The position numbers and the translations under genes were made by a program. Positions 29,681 through 37,275 of a DNA stretch of 64,000 nt are shown piece by piece (the first letter of the stretch is position 1; every line of letters begins with the position of its first letter). The notes beneath the pieces are model-generated. The model worked only from the letters and a program-made list of their open reading frames with translations. It did not search any database and was not told the origin of the DNA. Origin of the DNA: Aliidiomarina sedimenti (GTDB lineage Bacteria > Pseudomonadota > Gammaproteobacteria > Enterobacterales > Alteromonadaceae); NCBI RefSeq assembly GCF_003986955.1, contig NZ_PIPN01000002.1, positions 432,753-496,752 on the forward strand, written 5' to 3'.

Positions 29681-30079
29681 ATGAAAGCAATTTTCAAACT
29701 AACCGCTTTGTTCGCTGTTATCGGCGTGACTACCCAGGCCAGTGCCACGCAACTGGTCTATGAACCTGTCAATCCCAGCTTCGGTGGCAACCCGATGAAC
29801 GGCTCGTTTCTGCTCCAAAAAGCGCAAAGTCAGAATGCACACCGCCCCGAAAGTAATCAGCGTTCGTTTGTGCAGCGTTTTCAGGAGCAGCTGGAACGAA
29901 ACATCATTAATAGCTTAACCCGCCGCATAGCGGACGGCGATTTAGTTGAAGGGGTCTATGATACAGGCGAATACACGGTAGAAGTGACCGGCCAGCCTGA
30001 CGGCAGTGTATTGGTGTATATCACCAACAACAGTAGTGGTGAAGTGACTGTTATCACCATGCCGGGCTGGGGAGGTTAA
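29681..30079 (+). CDS. csgF: curli assembly protein CsgF
   Basis: 132 residues with a signal peptide ending at ASA. The mature N-terminus QLVYEPVNPSFGGNPMNGSF followed by LLQKAQSQN is the conserved CsgF segment that inserts into the CsgG pore. In the family CsgF holds the nucleator at the cell surface. An AAGGAA ribosome site precedes the start; csgG follows one base later. Confidence 0.95.
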   Translation: MKAIFKLTALFAVIGVTTQASATQLVYEPVNPSFGGNPMNGSFLLQKAQSQNAHRPESNQRSFVQRFQEQLERNIINSLTRRIADGDLVEGVYDTGEYTVEVTGQPDGSVLVYITNNSSGEVTVITMPGWGG

Positions 30080-30080
30080 G

Positions 30081-30842
30081 ATGCGTAGAGTATTTATCAT
30101 GGCTCTGGCGGGCCTCTCGTTGACTGCCTGCTCTATCGTGCCTAAGCCGGAAAATTTCAATATTGAACCTGCGACCATAGATGCACGCAGTTCGGTGATG
30201 GAGTATCTGCGTGAGCAGCCTCGCCCTGGAACCCCGATCCCAGTCACTGTCTATGCATTTCGCGACCAGACTGGCCAATACAAGCCACAGGCGAATGTCT
30301 CAAGTTTCTCAACCGCCGTTACCCAGGGCGGAACATCGATGATGATGCAACTGCTGCTGGACTCAGGCTGGTTCGCCCCGCTGGAACGGGAAAACCTGCA
30401 GAACCTGTTAACTGAACGCCAGATATATAATTCAGCGGGTAATGGTCAGGACCTGCCACCGTTGAAAGAAGCGCGGCTGCTGCTGGAGGGCGGTATTATC
30501 AGCTATGACACCAATACCACATCAGGCGGGATCGGTGCGGAATACTTTGGTATAGGGATGTCTGAGATGTACCGAGAAGATCAGATCTCGGTTTATTTGC
30601 GCGCGGTTGATGTGCATACAGGCCAGGTTTTGCTATCGGTTTCCTCCACTAAAAAGGTGTTTTCCACCGAGGTGCGTGCCGGCCTGTTTCGTTATGTGTC
30701 GCTGAACCGACTGGCGGAAGCTGAAGGTGGCTTCTCTATGAATGAACCCGTTCAGCTTTCTGTTCAGCGGGCCATGGAAACGGCCTTGGTTGAGCTCATA
30801 GAGCGGGGTAAAGAACGCGGCTTCTGGCGTTCAGCGAGTTAG
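30081..30842 (+). CDS. csgG: curli secretion channel lipoprotein CsgG
   Basis: 253 residues. The lipobox SLTAC places the lipidated cysteine at residue 17. It matches CsgG through VTVYAFRDQTGQYKP, SSFSTAVTQGGTSMMMQLLLDSGWF, ERENLQNLLTERQ and SVSSTKKVFS. It forms the nonameric outer-membrane pore that exports curlins. Its ribosome site (GGAGG) is inside the end of csgF, so the two are translationally close. Confidence 0.96.
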   Translation: MRRVFIMALAGLSLTACSIVPKPENFNIEPATIDARSSVMEYLREQPRPGTPIPVTVYAFRDQTGQYKPQANVSSFSTAVTQGGTSMMMQLLLDSGWFAPLERENLQNLLTERQIYNSAGNGQDLPPLKEARLLLEGGIISYDTNTTSGGIGAEYFGIGMSEMYREDQISVYLRAVDVHTGQVLLSVSSTKKVFSTEVRAGLFRYVSLNRLAEAEGGFSMNEPVQLSVQRAMETALVELIERGKERGFWRSAS

Positions 30843-30888
30843 CACGGAGCTCAAAGGATTTGTAAGGCCCATTGTTAGGGCTGAATTG

Positions 30889-30920
30889 AAAAAAAACGCC
30901 GCAAATGCGGCGTTTTTTAA
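30889..30920. terminator. bidirectional terminator between csgG and the csgD-like gene
   Basis: Stem AAAAAACGCCGC/GCGGCGTTTTTT around an AAAT loop. The flanking A and T runs allow it to stop both convergent transcripts. Confidence 0.93.
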
Positions 30921-30942
30921 GTCGAGCCAGCGACAGACTGGG

Positions 30943-31626
30943 TCAGGCTTCGGATTTAATGGAAAAGTCCGGATGGTAATTAACAATATTGGACTGTTGA
31001 GACCAGCGTAAAAGCTCAACCCGATTGCGTGCCTGAGTCTTTCTGAATATGGACGACAAGTGCGTTTTAACCGTATGGGCACTGATGTTCAGTTGATAAG
31101 CCACTTCTTTGTTGCGTGCTCCCTGAGCCACCAGTTTTACAATATTCAGTTCTTGCTTTGTCAGTGAAGTGTGTGGGAAGGCGCTGTCGCTATTGTTGGT
31201 TTGTTCAATGCGCCGGGTCAGCATTTCGTTGACTAGCTCTGATAGCAGCCAGCGTGGATAATACAGCTGGCCCTCGCTTAATACTTTAAATGCGGTTAAC
31301 AGTTTGTCCAGCTGGTCATCGCTGTAAATAATCCCTCGTACGCCGAGATCCAATGCTTGTTGTGGATCACAACTGCCACGGGCAACGTCGAATACAAAAA
31401 TAGGGAACCGCTGCGCAATCAGGTTTACTTCACTGGCTGTATGATTGTGAGTTAACTGTTTGCCAGCCATCGAATACGCCACCATTGCGTCAGCGTCGAC
31501 GTCCATATGAAAAAGCTCAGAGCGACTTTTTGACTCTGTTTCAATATCAATAGAATTGGCGAGTAACGCGATATTGGTTGGCTTGGCGCTGTTAGATACA
31601 ATCAGAAATTTATTATACTTTGACAT
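30943..31626 (-). CDS. csgD: LuxR-family regulator, CsgD-like
   Basis: 227 residues from the ATG at 31626, which has GAGG 6 bases upstream; the frame runs on to 31659. The N-terminal domain is receiver-like but poorly conserved, as in CsgD. The C-terminal LuxR helix-turn-helix is clear (LTKQELNIVKLVAQGARNKE, then ISAHTVKTHLSSIFRKTQ). Its position against csgG and its size (CsgD has 216 residues) support a role as curli regulator. The gene symbol is by context. Confidence 0.78.
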   Translation of the reverse strand: MSKYNKFLIVSNSAKPTNIALLANSIDIETESKSRSELFHMDVDADAMVAYSMAGKQLTHNHTASEVNLIAQRFPIFVFDVARGSCDPQQALDLGVRGIIYSDDQLDKLLTAFKVLSEGQLYYPRWLLSELVNEMLTRRIEQTNNSDSAFPHTSLTKQELNIVKLVAQGARNKEVAYQLNISAHTVKTHLSSIFRKTQARNRVELLRWSQQSNIVNYHPDFSIKSEA

Positions 31627-31737
31627 AACAACCCTCATAACCCCTTGTATGGATCTCAATCCATTTGTTATAAAATCAATTTTTATATTAACACGGCGAA
31701 TGAGATTTGCACGTTAAATATACGAAATACGGGGGTA

Positions 31738-31761
31738 TGAAAAAGGCCCCGGAGGGGCCTT
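31738..31761 (-). terminator. Rho-independent terminator of the coiled-coil lipoprotein gene
   Basis: Stem AAGGCCCC/GGGGCCTT with a 3-base loop, followed by five T on the - strand. Confidence 0.9.
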
Positions 31762-31797
31762 AGGAAGCGTGTTCTTGTATCGCGGGAAACAAAATTA

Positions 31798-32082
31798 ATT
31801 TTTTGCGCTACCCATGCGCTCTTCCATCCGCTGCATACGGCGCTCCAGCTCACGGCTGCGGTTTTGCAGTTCCTCAGCACGCTGCTCGGCTACTTCAGCA
31901 CGTTGCTCAAGCTCAGCGCTGCGCGCTTCACACTGTTCAGCAGAACGCTCAGCGTTGCGAACCTGGGCACGCAAGTCAGTGACTTCGTCTTGTTGTGCCT
32001 GTGACGCACAGCCAGACAGAAATAGCATACCTGCACTGGCTAGTACCAAGAGGGCTTTAGTTTTTAACGGCTTATTGATCAT
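31798..32082 (-). CDS. small coiled-coil outer-membrane lipoprotein, Lpp/alanine-zipper type
   Basis: About 95 residues. The lipobox FLSGC places the lipidated cysteine at residue 25. The rest is one heptad-rich helix (EVTDLRAQVRNAERSAEQCEA and onward) typical of Lpp/OprI-like lipoproteins. It ends SAKN, with Lys one residue before the end, where Lpp of E. coli has a terminal Lys linked to peptidoglycan. The start at 32082 has a GGAGA site; an upstream in-frame ATG at 32094 is poorer. Neighbour of an L,D-transpeptidase gene. Confidence 0.75.
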
Positions 32083-32128
32083 ATTATTCTCCATTTTTGC
32101 TCTGATAGTGCTTACAAGCAGAGGTTGC

Positions 32129-33046
32129 TTATTGGTACGAAATTGTTAATGGGATACCTGTTTTGCGAGTAAAGGCAAGCTCCACCCTGTCCCAGTCTAT
32201 TTGCCCTACTCGCTCTAAATTAGTATCACGCGTTTGGGTTAAGGTATAGACTAAATCTGTCGAACTTGCAGGCGCAGTACCTTGATTTACCTCACGATGC
32301 ACTTCCATCACCATCTTATCCTGAGTGACACCGATTTTTAACGGCTTATCAATAATCCGCACTGGCACACCGATGGCAGTCATATAGACCAGTGCCTCGA
32401 TGTCGTGGTTATTCATGCGGATGCAGCCCGCACTGGTTTGTGCCCCGATACCAAAACGCTGATTGGTCCCGTGTATGAGGTAGCCCTGAGCACTTAAGTT
32501 AATCGCATAAGGGCCAAGCGGGTTGTCTGGGCCTGCCGGAATTACGCGGCGGATCTCGCGGCCCTGTTCTTCCCAGCGTTGACGAATAGACTCCGGCGGG
32601 TACCAGGTTGGGTTTGGGATGCGGGCCGTAATATTCATATCGCCCTGCGGGGTGGGTGTATTTCCCCGGCCAATCCCTACCGGGAAGGTATGAATCGTAT
32701 TTTCATCGGGTAGAAAGTAATACAGGCGGTATTCAGCCAGATTAATCACAATCCCTTCCCAGGTCACGTCTGGTAATACATATTGTGTGGGTAAGGTAAC
32801 GCTGGCGCCCACTTCTGGTAGCCAGGGGTCCAGATGTAAATTAGCATCCCGGATATCGGCATAGCCCAGGCCGTGGCGCTCTGCAATATCCAGTAGCGTT
32901 TCGCCATCCGCTACCCGAACCGTTTGCACTTCACCGATCACCGACTCGCCTTCCGCTGGCCAGTCGAACTGGGTCTGAGCCATCGCTGTGCTCTGAATCA
33001 GCAACAGCAGCAACACCGCCCTGTGTATATTAACAACAACTTTCAT
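32129..33046 (-). CDS. periplasmic L,D-transpeptidase (YkuD domain)
   Basis: 305 residues: a signal peptide ending at AMA, a LysM-like segment at about 40-90 (VADGETLLDIAERHGLGYAD), then the YkuD catalytic domain with IHGTN (His192) and SAGCIRM (catalytic Cys208). This matches the ErfK/YbiS/YcfS group that attaches Lpp to peptidoglycan, or forms 3-3 crosslinks. The adjacent lipoprotein gene suggests lipoprotein anchoring (inference). Confidence 0.92.
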   Translation of the reverse strand: MKVVVNIHRAVLLLLLIQSTAMAQTQFDWPAEGESVIGEVQTVRVADGETLLDIAERHGLGYADIRDANLHLDPWLPEVGASVTLPTQYVLPDVTWEGIVINLAEYRLYYFLPDENTIHTFPVGIGRGNTPTPQGDMNITARIPNPTWYPPESIRQRWEEQGREIRRVIPAGPDNPLGPYAINLSAQGYLIHGTNQRFGIGAQTSAGCIRMNNHDIEALVYMTAIGVPVRIIDKPLKIGVTQDKMVMEVHREVNQGTAPASSTDLVYTLTQTRDTNLERVGQIDWDRVELAFTRKTGIPLTISYQ

Positions 33047-33122
33047 TTACAACTGCTCAAATTTTATTTTGTTGCAGACTATACCCCCTTTTCGAGTACG
33101 GGTTAAGAGGGGCAGGTAACTT

Positions 33123-33177
33123 TGTCATCAAAGCGTCATCTGTTTGTTACGAAAGCGTCATACCGGCTTCGTATGCT
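33123..33177 (+). promoter_or_regulatory. Pho box and promoter of the PAP2-glycosyltransferase operon
   Basis: Four PhoB-type half-sites recur at exactly 11-base steps: TGTCAT (33123), CGTCAT (33134), TGTTAC (33145), CGTCAT (33156). A TATGCT -10 element (33172-33177) begins 10 bases after the last half-site, as in PhoB-activated promoters where the Pho box replaces the -35. Directly upstream of the PAP2 gene. Confidence 0.8.
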
Positions 33178-33208
33178 GCTGAAAAATTCGCCATAAGCGG
33201 AGACGCGT

Positions 33209-33736
33209 ATGAAATGGTTAGATTATATTCAACGCTACGATGAAGTGTCCTATCGGTGGTTTAGTGGAACCTGGCAATGCAGGCCCAAAGTAGTCCTCGC
33301 CAGGGTCATCTCAATGAGCGGTGACGGCTGGATGTACGCATTGTTATGCGCTGGTTTAGTGCTCACTGAGCAACCCGGGGCAAGCACCATGTTCTGGTTA
33401 CTTTGTCTGACCTTCGCTGTGGAACTACCGGTCTACGTGGTACTGAAAAACACTCTGCGCCGTCAGCGGCCTTATCAACGGTTAAAGATCTGCGCGGTCA
33501 TCCAGGCCAGCGATAAATTCAGTTTCCCATCCGGTCATACTACGGGTGCGTTCGTGTTTGCCATAATTGCCAGTCACTTTTTCCCTCAGGCGGCGCCCTG
33601 GTTAATTACCTGGGCTGTAACCATCGGCTTGTCCCGCGTAGCGCTGGGTGTGCACTACCCAACTGACATTCTGGCGGGCGCTGGTTTAGGAAGCGGCTTC
33701 GCTTATCTGGCACTGATTACTATGGAGTTACTATAA
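33209..33736 (+). CDS. PAP2-superfamily membrane phosphatase
   Basis: 175 residues with about five membrane helices. All three phosphatase motifs are present: KNTLRRQRP (motif 1), FPSGHTTG (motif 2) and SRVALGVHYPTDILAG (motif 3, nucleophilic His). Likely substrates are phosphatidic acid, phosphatidylglycerol phosphate or undecaprenyl pyrophosphate; the sequence does not decide. The stop codon overlaps the next start (TAATG), so it is translationally coupled to the glycosyltransferase. Confidence 0.9.
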   Translation: MKWLDYIQRYDEVSYRWFSGTWQCRPKVVLARVISMSGDGWMYALLCAGLVLTEQPGASTMFWLLCLTFAVELPVYVVLKNTLRRQRPYQRLKICAVIQASDKFSFPSGHTTGAFVFAIIASHFFPQAAPWLITWAVTIGLSRVALGVHYPTDILAGAGLGSGFAYLALITMELL

Positions 33737-34779
33737 TGAGAGTTCTATATGGTGTTCAGGGGACCGGCAATGGCCATTTAACCCGCGCGCTGGCGATGGC
33801 AACTGCATTTGAGTCCTGCCCAGAGTTGAAAGTTGATTTCCTGCTATCGGGGCGCAAACGAGCCAAGTTGTTCGGGGTCGACGCATTAGGTGACTTCAGT
33901 TGGCGAGCCGGGCTCAGTTTTGCCACCCGCGGAGGGCGCGTCTCTATTCGCGATACTTTAAGTCAGAACCCATGGTGGCGCTTTTGGCAGGACGTCCACG
34001 AGCTTGATCTGAGTGGCTATGATCTGGTGGTGACGGACTTTGAGCCGGTGTCCGCCTGGGCCGCCAGACGGCAGGGGGTTCGTTGCATTGGGCTGGGCCG
34101 CCAGTACGCGTTCTGGCAAGGGCACCATGCACTGCCGGTCAATCCATTGCAGCGTGCGATGATCCGCCAGTTTGCTCCGTGTGATGAAGCATTAGGAACG
34201 CACTGGAGTCCGCTCAATTCATCCACCTTACCGCCGTTAATTGCGCCAGTCGGAGAACTGGGCAGCGCTCAGTCGAAACGTTACCTGGTCTATTTACCGT
34301 TCGAGCCGCTGGCGGATATTGATGTGCTGTTGCAGGCGCTACCAGAGTATCAGTTTGATGTTTTTCACCCTGAAGCAACACCACGAGTGACCGCTAACGC
34401 GACGTACTTTGCGCCTTCACGGGAAGGTTTCAGACACGCATTCAGTAAAGCAGAAGGGATCATCGCCAATGCTGGCTTTGGGACCAGCAGTGAGGCGCTG
34501 GCCAGTGGTAAGAAGTTGCTGGTAAAGCCGCTGCAGAGGCAGTTTGAACAGGTTGCCAATGCGCATTGTTTACAGCATGAAGGCTTGGCTGGTGTCTGTC
34601 AGCATCTGGAGCCCGAACGGGTGCACCGCTGGATCCAGAGCCCATCTCATGCCCGGTTGCAGTGGCCCGATGTGAGTCAGCATGTAGCACAATGGATTGC
34701 CACCGGCGCGAAAACGCCAGTGGCACACTTATCGCAGCAACTATGGCAGCAAAGCGGCTTGCAACGGCAAACCGCCTGA
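33736..34779 (+). CDS. glycosyltransferase of the MJ1255/VC2487 type (GT-B, GT28-like)
   Basis: 347 residues. The N-terminus VLYGVQGTGNGHLTRALAMA carries the glycine-rich GNGHLTRA motif of MurG/GT28-like enzymes. The C-terminal donor site contains EGIIANAGFGTSSEALASGK. I recognise the MJ1255/VC2487 family, whose acceptor is not established. Coupled by TAATG to a PAP2 phosphatase under a Pho box, which points to glycolipid or envelope glycan synthesis under phosphate limitation (inference). Confidence 0.82.
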   Translation: MRVLYGVQGTGNGHLTRALAMATAFESCPELKVDFLLSGRKRAKLFGVDALGDFSWRAGLSFATRGGRVSIRDTLSQNPWWRFWQDVHELDLSGYDLVVTDFEPVSAWAARRQGVRCIGLGRQYAFWQGHHALPVNPLQRAMIRQFAPCDEALGTHWSPLNSSTLPPLIAPVGELGSAQSKRYLVYLPFEPLADIDVLLQALPEYQFDVFHPEATPRVTANATYFAPSREGFRHAFSKAEGIIANAGFGTSSEALASGKKLLVKPLQRQFEQVANAHCLQHEGLAGVCQHLEPERVHRWIQSPSHARLQWPDVSQHVAQWIATGAKTPVAHLSQQLWQQSGLQRQTA

Positions 34780-34789
34780 CCGACCCGGC

Positions 34790-36484
34790 TTATTGCTGAC
34801 GTTGTTGTTCGGATTCCAGGCGCAGGGCTTCAAACTCATTACCCTCTGCCCATTGTGGCCAGTCGCGGCTGTTGGCCAGTTGATTGCCGACCCGAAAGTA
34901 AATCCAAAGGTCCTGATGGGTGCCGCGTAAATCCCATTCCGGATCGTACTCGTCGGCTGGCTTGTGATAGGCCTCACGGTTGAAAATAGCGCGCTGCTCC
35001 TGACCCCAGCTTTCGCCAAGCTCAAAGTGGTCGTTGCCACCCTTTGCATAAAGTACAGGAACCCCTTTATTGGCCAGGCTGACATGATCTGAGCGATAAA
35101 AGATACCTGCTTCCGGGTTTGTTTCCGGCGCCATGTGGCGATTTTGCATATCAACGAAAGGTGCAGCGTAGTCCTGAATATCAGAATTTTCCCAGCCAAC
35201 CACGACAAAGTCACGCATGGGGCCATACACGTTGAGCACATCCATGTTGATGCCTGCGACGGCTTGCTCTAACGGCAGCAACGGGTTAGAGGCATACCAG
35301 GCAGAGCCAAGTAAACCGCGCTCTTCAGCGCCGACCAACAGAAACACCACTGAACGTTCCGGCGCTTCCCCTTTGGCGAACTCTTCTGCCATCGACAGAA
35401 CACCAGCTGTGCCACTGGCGTTGTCCTGTGCACCATTGTAGATGTCGCCACTGATTGGCTCGACGCCTAAATGATCCCAGTGGGCCATGTAGATAACATG
35501 CTCTTCCGGGTGTTCAGACCCCGGAATGTAACCGGCAATGTTATGAGTGTCGATGTAGCTAAATTCATTTTCCACCGTGACTGAAGCCTGTGCATTCAGT
35601 GACATGGGTTCGAAATCACTGGATAGTGCCTGTTGATGTGCCTCTTCAAGTGTCATATCGACGTTAGCGAAGAGCTTTTCGGCGCTCTCAGCTGTAATCC
35701 AGCCTTCGATTTCGCTACGGTCCATATTGCGGTTGTCGCGCGCCAGATCAAAACGAACCGGAGAACCGCCTGCAATCACACCCCAGCCATACCCGGCCGG
35801 GCCGGTTTCATGAATAATAATAGCGCCGGTAGCACCCTGACGGGCAGCTTCTTCGAACTTGTAGGTCCAGCGGCCATAATAGGTCATCGCATTGCCAGTG
35901 AACAATGCGTCGTCCTGCGTGGCGTAGCCGGGGTCATTGACAAACATCACCACGGTTTTGCCTTCGACATCAAGACCTTCGTAGTCATTCCAGTCAAATT
36001 CAGGGGCTACAATCCCGTAGCCGACAAATACCAGATCACTGTTCTCTACGGCCACACTGTCAACTACGCGTGGAGTCCACACCATCATCTCATCGCGGTA
36101 CTTAAATTCGCTGTCGCTGCCATCATGACCGATGGCCAGATTGGTAACCCGGGTTGGCGCTATGCGTACTAAGGGAACCGGCTGTAAATAGGAGTCGTCA
36201 TTCAATGGCTCGATACCATTGGCTTCGAATAAGCTGGTGACATAATCGATGGTCAGCTCTTCACCCTTGGTGCCAGGGGCGCGGCCTTCGAATTCATCGG
36301 CTGACAAGGTGCGCAGATGCTCGCGGTAATTTTCATTAAAGCGATAGTCGACATATCCGTCGGCGTCGACCATTGGTTGAAGGGCCGTATCGGCGGGAGA
36401 GTCCTGCTCAGCCGGACCATTGGCAGGCGAACAGGCCACAGCAAAGGTGCCAACGGCCGCCAGTAGGCTTAAATGTCGCAACAT
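34790..36484 (-). CDS. M28-family zinc metallopeptidase, lipoprotein with PA domain
   Basis: 564 residues. The lipobox FAVAC puts the lipidated Cys at residue 18. A protease-associated domain lies within about 130-300. The M28 domain follows, with metal-ligand motifs AHWDHLG, QDNASGTAG, GAEERGLLGS (catalytic Glu pair), NMDVLN and SDHVSLANKG. Probably an envelope-bound aminopeptidase in peptide scavenging. Convergent with the glycosyltransferase gene, leaving only 10 bases. Confidence 0.93.
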   Translation of the reverse strand: MLRHLSLLAAVGTFAVACSPANGPAEQDSPADTALQPMVDADGYVDYRFNENYREHLRTLSADEFEGRAPGTKGEELTIDYVTSLFEANGIEPLNDDSYLQPVPLVRIAPTRVTNLAIGHDGSDSEFKYRDEMMVWTPRVVDSVAVENSDLVFVGYGIVAPEFDWNDYEGLDVEGKTVVMFVNDPGYATQDDALFTGNAMTYYGRWTYKFEEAARQGATGAIIIHETGPAGYGWGVIAGGSPVRFDLARDNRNMDRSEIEGWITAESAEKLFANVDMTLEEAHQQALSSDFEPMSLNAQASVTVENEFSYIDTHNIAGYIPGSEHPEEHVIYMAHWDHLGVEPISGDIYNGAQDNASGTAGVLSMAEEFAKGEAPERSVVFLLVGAEERGLLGSAWYASNPLLPLEQAVAGINMDVLNVYGPMRDFVVVGWENSDIQDYAAPFVDMQNRHMAPETNPEAGIFYRSDHVSLANKGVPVLYAKGGNDHFELGESWGQEQRAIFNREAYHKPADEYDPEWDLRGTHQDLWIYFRVGNQLANSRDWPQWAEGNEFEALRLESEQQRQQ

Positions 36485-36610
36485 GATTACTATATCCTCG
36501 GTTGTAGAATTCGGCAGCGTTCAGACGCTTGTTAATTATTAGCGCACTAACTATACCACTTCAGACAGGCAATGGGGGTAGCACGCATAGAATTGAGGAT
36601 AAGGAGAAGC

Positions 36611-36642
36611 AAAAAAAAGCGCGACCGACTGGCCGCGCTTTG
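36611..36642 (-). terminator. Rho-independent terminator of the DUF4168 gene
   Basis: Stem AAAGCGCG(GCC)/(GGT)CGCGCTTT, followed on the - strand by a run of T (eight A on the + strand). Confidence 0.9.
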
Positions 36643-36661
36643 GTTTGTTTAGGTTCAGCTA

Positions 36662-37060
36662 TTAAGAACGAAGGTCTTCGATGCGTTCCTGAATTTCAGG
36701 GTCGTTCTGCATGCGATACGCAATAGCGTTGTATTCTTCAACAGACAGACCACTGTTTTCTACTGCTTCAACCATTTCGCTTTGCGCTGCGATTTGCAGC
36801 TCCTGCGCTTCTTCCTGGTTTTCCGCTTCTTCCAGTTCAGCTACGAATTCATCGTTAATGCGCTCGATCTCATCTAATGCATCAGCGAATTGTTCCAGTT
36901 GCTCATCAGTAACTGGCTCACTCGCCATTTCTTCCATTTGCTGCTGAGCCTGCTGCTGTTGAGCTTGTTGCTGCTGCTGTTGTTGCTGTTCCTGAGCCAG
37001 GGCTGGCATTGAAAACAGAGCGGCGGCGATAGCTGATAATGCAAAAGTACGTTTAAACAT
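36662..37060 (-). CDS. DUF4168-like exported protein with a glutamine-rich stretch
   Basis: 132 residues from the ATG at 37060, preceded by GAGGAG; the frame runs upstream without support. A signal peptide ends near PALA. Mature residues 22-42 are nearly all Gln (with Ala interruptions), encoded by mixed CAG and CAA codons. The rest is an acidic helical DUF4168-like region (DEQLEQFADALDEIERIND; SVEEYNAIAYRMQNDPE). Periplasmic; function unknown. Confidence 0.8.
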   Translation of the reverse strand: MFKRTFALSAIAAALFSMPALAQEQQQQQQQQAQQQQAQQQMEEMASEPVTDEQLEQFADALDEIERINDEFVAELEEAENQEEAQELQIAAQSEMVEAVENSGLSVEEYNAIAYRMQNDPEIQERIEDLRS

Positions 37061-37232
37061 AATAAGTTCTCCTCGTTTAAAGTTGTCACAGGTTATAAAG
37101 CGAAGGTCATGCCAGGTTGTGTAATAACCCAAAAATAATTTATAAGCTTCTGTTTTTAAAGGGGTGTTTTAATTACCCTGATGATCAAGCAGGTTACCAG
37201 GGAGCCATATAGACGGTATTAGTGTATACTTT

Positions 37233-37270
37233 TGTCACATGTGACAGATATGTCAGTGACAGAAGTGACA
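37233..37270. promoter_or_regulatory. cluster of TGTCA/TGACA half-sites upstream of the sensor kinase gene
   Basis: Five copies in 38 bases: the palindrome TGTCACATGTGACA (37233-37246), the palindrome TGTCAGTGACA (37251-37261) and a further GTGACA (37265-37270). The cluster ends 5 bases before the kinase start codon and covers the place of its ribosome site. It is likely an operator, perhaps for the cognate response regulator or a repressor (inference). Confidence 0.65.
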
Positions 37271-37275
37271 CAACT

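Noticed and set aside
35633..36172. 179-codon + strand frame inside the M28 peptidase gene
   Set aside because: The peptidase motifs on the other strand are intact and the frame has no ribosome site or family resemblance.
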